A stretch of DNA of 64,000 bases from Halobacterium sp. KA-4 (GTDB lineage: Archaea; Halobacteriota; Halobacteria; Halobacteriales; Halobacteriaceae): positions 62,001 through 126,000 of the forward strand of contig NZ_JAJJZG010000003.1 of NCBI RefSeq assembly GCF_021028995.1. Reading direction: 5' to 3'. How positions within the stretch are numbered: position 1 is the first letter of the stretch; each line of letters opens with the position of its first letter. The notes under the pieces are model-generated. The model saw nothing but the letters and a program-made list of their open reading frames with translations, made no database searches and was not told the origin of the DNA. This document shows positions 62,533 to 64,000 of this stretch, piece after piece. Position numbers and translations under genes: made by a program.

Positions 62533-62633
62533 GGCGGGAGCGTCGGACGGAGCCGGCAAATGTCTGTGGGCGTCTTGCTGGGGCTACCCGGAGACAGGAA
62601 AATTGTTTGTCGGGGCCGGCCGATGCCGTCGGT

Positions 62634-63455
62634 ATGCCCGAGTCCCTCCTCGACAGTGCGGCCCGCGTCGCGGGTCGCGTGGCGCCCTACGCGGTCGTTC
62701 CCGCACTGCTGACGCTGCTCGCGTTCGACAACGTCACCACAACTGCCGCCAGCGGTGGCGGGCTCAGTTTCTCCATGAAGTTCTCACTCCCGACTGCCGT
62801 CCCGACGCTGTGGACGGTCTTCGACCCGCCGACGACCGGCGTCTCGTTCGTCACGCCAACCTCGCTGAGCGTCCTCCCCGTCTACCTGGTCGTCGACGCG
62901 GTGCTCACGGCGGGCTACCTCGGCGGCATCTACGACGCCGCCCACGACGTTGAGCCGGACTTCGCGGAGAACGTTTCGTCGTACGCGCTGCCTGTGCTCG
63001 GCGTCCGCGTCGTCGAGTTCCTGACCGTCGGCGCGTTCGGGTTCCTGCTCGTCACGGGCGGGAACATCCTGCTGGCGTTCCTGGGCTTCCCGCTTGTGCT
63101 GCTCGCGGGCTACCTGCTCTGGGGCGCGCCGTTCCTCGTGGTCGCCCGCGACCGCGGCGTCGTCGACGCGCTCGCTGAGAGCGTCTCGCTGGCGCTGGAC
63201 GGCGGCCACTACCTCTACTTCTCCGTGGTGTTCGCGGTCGGCGTCGCCGTCGTCTCGCTGTTCGTCTCGGCCGTGCTCGCCGCAGGCGGCTTCGTGACCA
63301 TCGTCATGATGGCCGTCGTCGTCGCGTACCCCGCGCTAATCGGGTCGGCGGCTGCGATGCTCGTCGTGGACGAGGTGGCAGACCAGCCAGCACGCGACCA
63401 GCGAGGCCGCAACGAGCCAGCGCACGGCAACGACGGCCAGTCTCGCGACGCTTAA
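62634..63455 (+). CDS. Multi-span membrane protein of unknown function
   Basis: A 273-residue protein from ATG 62634 with about five or six hydrophobic segments: near residues 20-45, 80-105, 125-150, 150-170, 195-225 and 225-250. The tail is polar (RDQRGRNEPAHGNDGQ). The layout with long Gly/Ala/Val spans and no charged pore residues recalls the haloarchaeal DUF7544-type membrane proteins, but that link is weak. No signal peptide or conserved catalytic motif. Confidence 0.7.
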   Translation: MPESLLDSAARVAGRVAPYAVVPALLTLLAFDNVTTTAASGGGLSFSMKFSLPTAVPTLWTVFDPPTTGVSFVTPTSLSVLPVYLVVDAVLTAGYLGGIYDAAHDVEPDFAENVSSYALPVLGVRVVEFLTVGAFGFLLVTGGNILLAFLGFPLVLLAGYLLWGAPFLVVARDRGVVDALAESVSLALDGGHYLYFSVVFAVGVAVVSLFVSAVLAAGGFVTIVMMAVVVAYPALIGSAAAMLVVDEVADQPARDQRGRNEPAHGNDGQSRDA

Positions 63456-63456
63456 G
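63451..63456 (+). promoter_or_regulatory. TATA-like element of the UDG-family gene
   Basis: The sequence cttaag is 25-30 nt before GTG 63481 and overlaps the stop of the upstream gene. It supports GTG 63481 as a leaderless start. Confidence 0.45.
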
Positions 63457-63480
63457 TCAGACAGTCGCCTACGCCGCATC

Positions 63481-64000
63481 GTGCAGAACGTCACGGACCG
63501 CACGAGCAACCCGTTCGGCATGCAGCCGCCCTGCGATTCGTTCGTCCCGGGCTATGGCGACGCGAACGCCGACTTCCACGTCGTCGGCGACCACCCGGGC
63601 GTCCACGGCGGCGGCGACACCGGCGTGCCGTTCACGGGGACGCCAGGTGCCGAGCGCCTCCGTCACGCGCTGACGGCCGCAGGGCTGCTCGACGACGACG
63701 GCGAGCCGGTCGAACTCTTCCTCTCGTACCTCCACTCCTGCGTCCCTGACGACGAACCAACGGAGCGCGACTACACGGAGATGGAGCCGTTCTTCGACGC
63801 GGAGCTGCGCGCCATCACCGCCCACGTGCTGTTGCCGGTCGGGGAGCGCGCGACCCGCCACGTCCTCGAAACGTACACCGCCATCGTCGCCGACGAGGTC
63901 GACCTCGCGGACGTCCACGGCGAGGAACTCCACGGCAGCGGCTGGCTGGTCGTGCCCGCGCTTGACCCCGGCGAGTGGACCGACGACGACGAGGCCGCGT
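63481..64000 (+). CDS. Uracil-DNA glycosylase family protein, 3' end outside window
   Basis: Base-excision repair enzyme of the uracil-DNA glycosylase superfamily, at least 173 residues and still open at the window end. It starts at GTG 63481 with QNVTDRTSNPFGMQPPCDSF. Motif A-type features are VVGDHPGVHGGGDTGVPFTG, the block that binds the flipped base. LSYLHSCVPDDEPTERDYTE and HVLLPVGERATRHVLETY match the middle of family 4/5-like enzymes of haloarchaea. Only one clear Cys pair partner (CV) is visible, so an iron-sulfur cluster cannot be confirmed. No stop codon is reached by 64000. Confidence 0.8.
   Translation, partial: MQNVTDRTSNPFGMQPPCDSFVPGYGDANADFHVVGDHPGVHGGGDTGVPFTGTPGAERLRHALTAAGLLDDDGEPVELFLSYLHSCVPDDEPTERDYTEMEPFFDAELRAITAHVLLPVGERATRHVLETYTAIVADEVDLADVHGEELHGSGWLVVPALDPGEWTDDDEAA

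Overview
This window is a haloarchaeal chromosome segment (class Halobacteria). The DNA is GC-rich with GC-ending codons. The proteins are strongly acidic. Many genes lack a Shine-Dalgarno sequence and instead carry a TATA-like hexamer about 25-30 nt before the start codon, as expected for leaderless haloarchaeal transcripts. Twin-arginine lipoproteins, a TnpB-only IS element and archaeal XPB/Bax1, TadA/TadC and class I aldolase genes agree with this. From memory the layout around gyrBA and the nucleoside transporter resembles Halobacterium, but I cannot fix the genus.

Layout. 1-4027: the 3' part of gyrB, interrupted by an intein, then gyrA. 4143-9202: a small membrane protein, arginase, a possibly frameshifted membrane gene, an SDR epimerase, an HrcA-type regulator, a type II NADH dehydrogenase-like flavoprotein, another small membrane protein and a GrpB protein. 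9215-18128: a nucleoside uptake and breakdown block made of uridine phosphorylase, an EamA exporter, cytidine deaminase, a BMP-type ABC importer (two permeases, double ATPase, lipoprotein) and a phosphohexomutase-family enzyme that may act on pentose phosphates. 18193-24735: conserved small proteins, a cupin pair, CstA, an ArsA/Get3-like ATPase and a CobW-type metallochaperone GTPase. 24755-26453: a TnpB IS element with three related hairpins and a zinc-ribbon gene. 26501-32319: a hydroxyacid dehydrogenase, a TadA/TadC-type secretion pair, a Trm9-like methyltransferase and tRNA-Gly(UCC).

32368-39209: a zinc-ribbon winged-helix regulator, a PAC2 protein, an RNA m5C methyltransferase with a coupled partner, and the Bax1 nuclease and XPB helicase genes separated by an opposite-strand lipoprotein gene. 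39311-45939: the Hsp70 set grpE-dnaK-dnaJ with a large DUF2298 membrane protein between dnaK and dnaJ. 46294-49659: hydroxyacyl-CoA dehydrogenase, a helix-hairpin-helix protein, and the gluconeogenic pair class I aldolase and fructose-1,6-bisphosphatase behind a TrmB-like site. 49689-56390: SRAP, an HTH regulator, DoxX, an aldo/keto reductase, a DUF123 nuclease, a KaiC-like ATPase, a TrkA-type K+ channel and a DUF4149 protein. 56500-60602: copper ATPase, copper chaperone and three small winged-helix regulators. 60693-64000: an iron-sulfur photolyase, a membrane protein and a 3'-truncated uracil-DNA glycosylase-family gene.

I found no CRISPR array, no rRNA and only one tRNA. Nothing here is clearly a new defence or biosynthetic system. 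The observations most worth follow-up are the HTH-bearing gyrB intein, the TnpB element with its hairpins, the Trm9-like gene next to tRNA-Gly(UCC), the interrupted bax1/xpb pair, the possible phosphopentomutase, and palindromic candidate operators upstream of dnaJ, fba and a small winged-helix gene.
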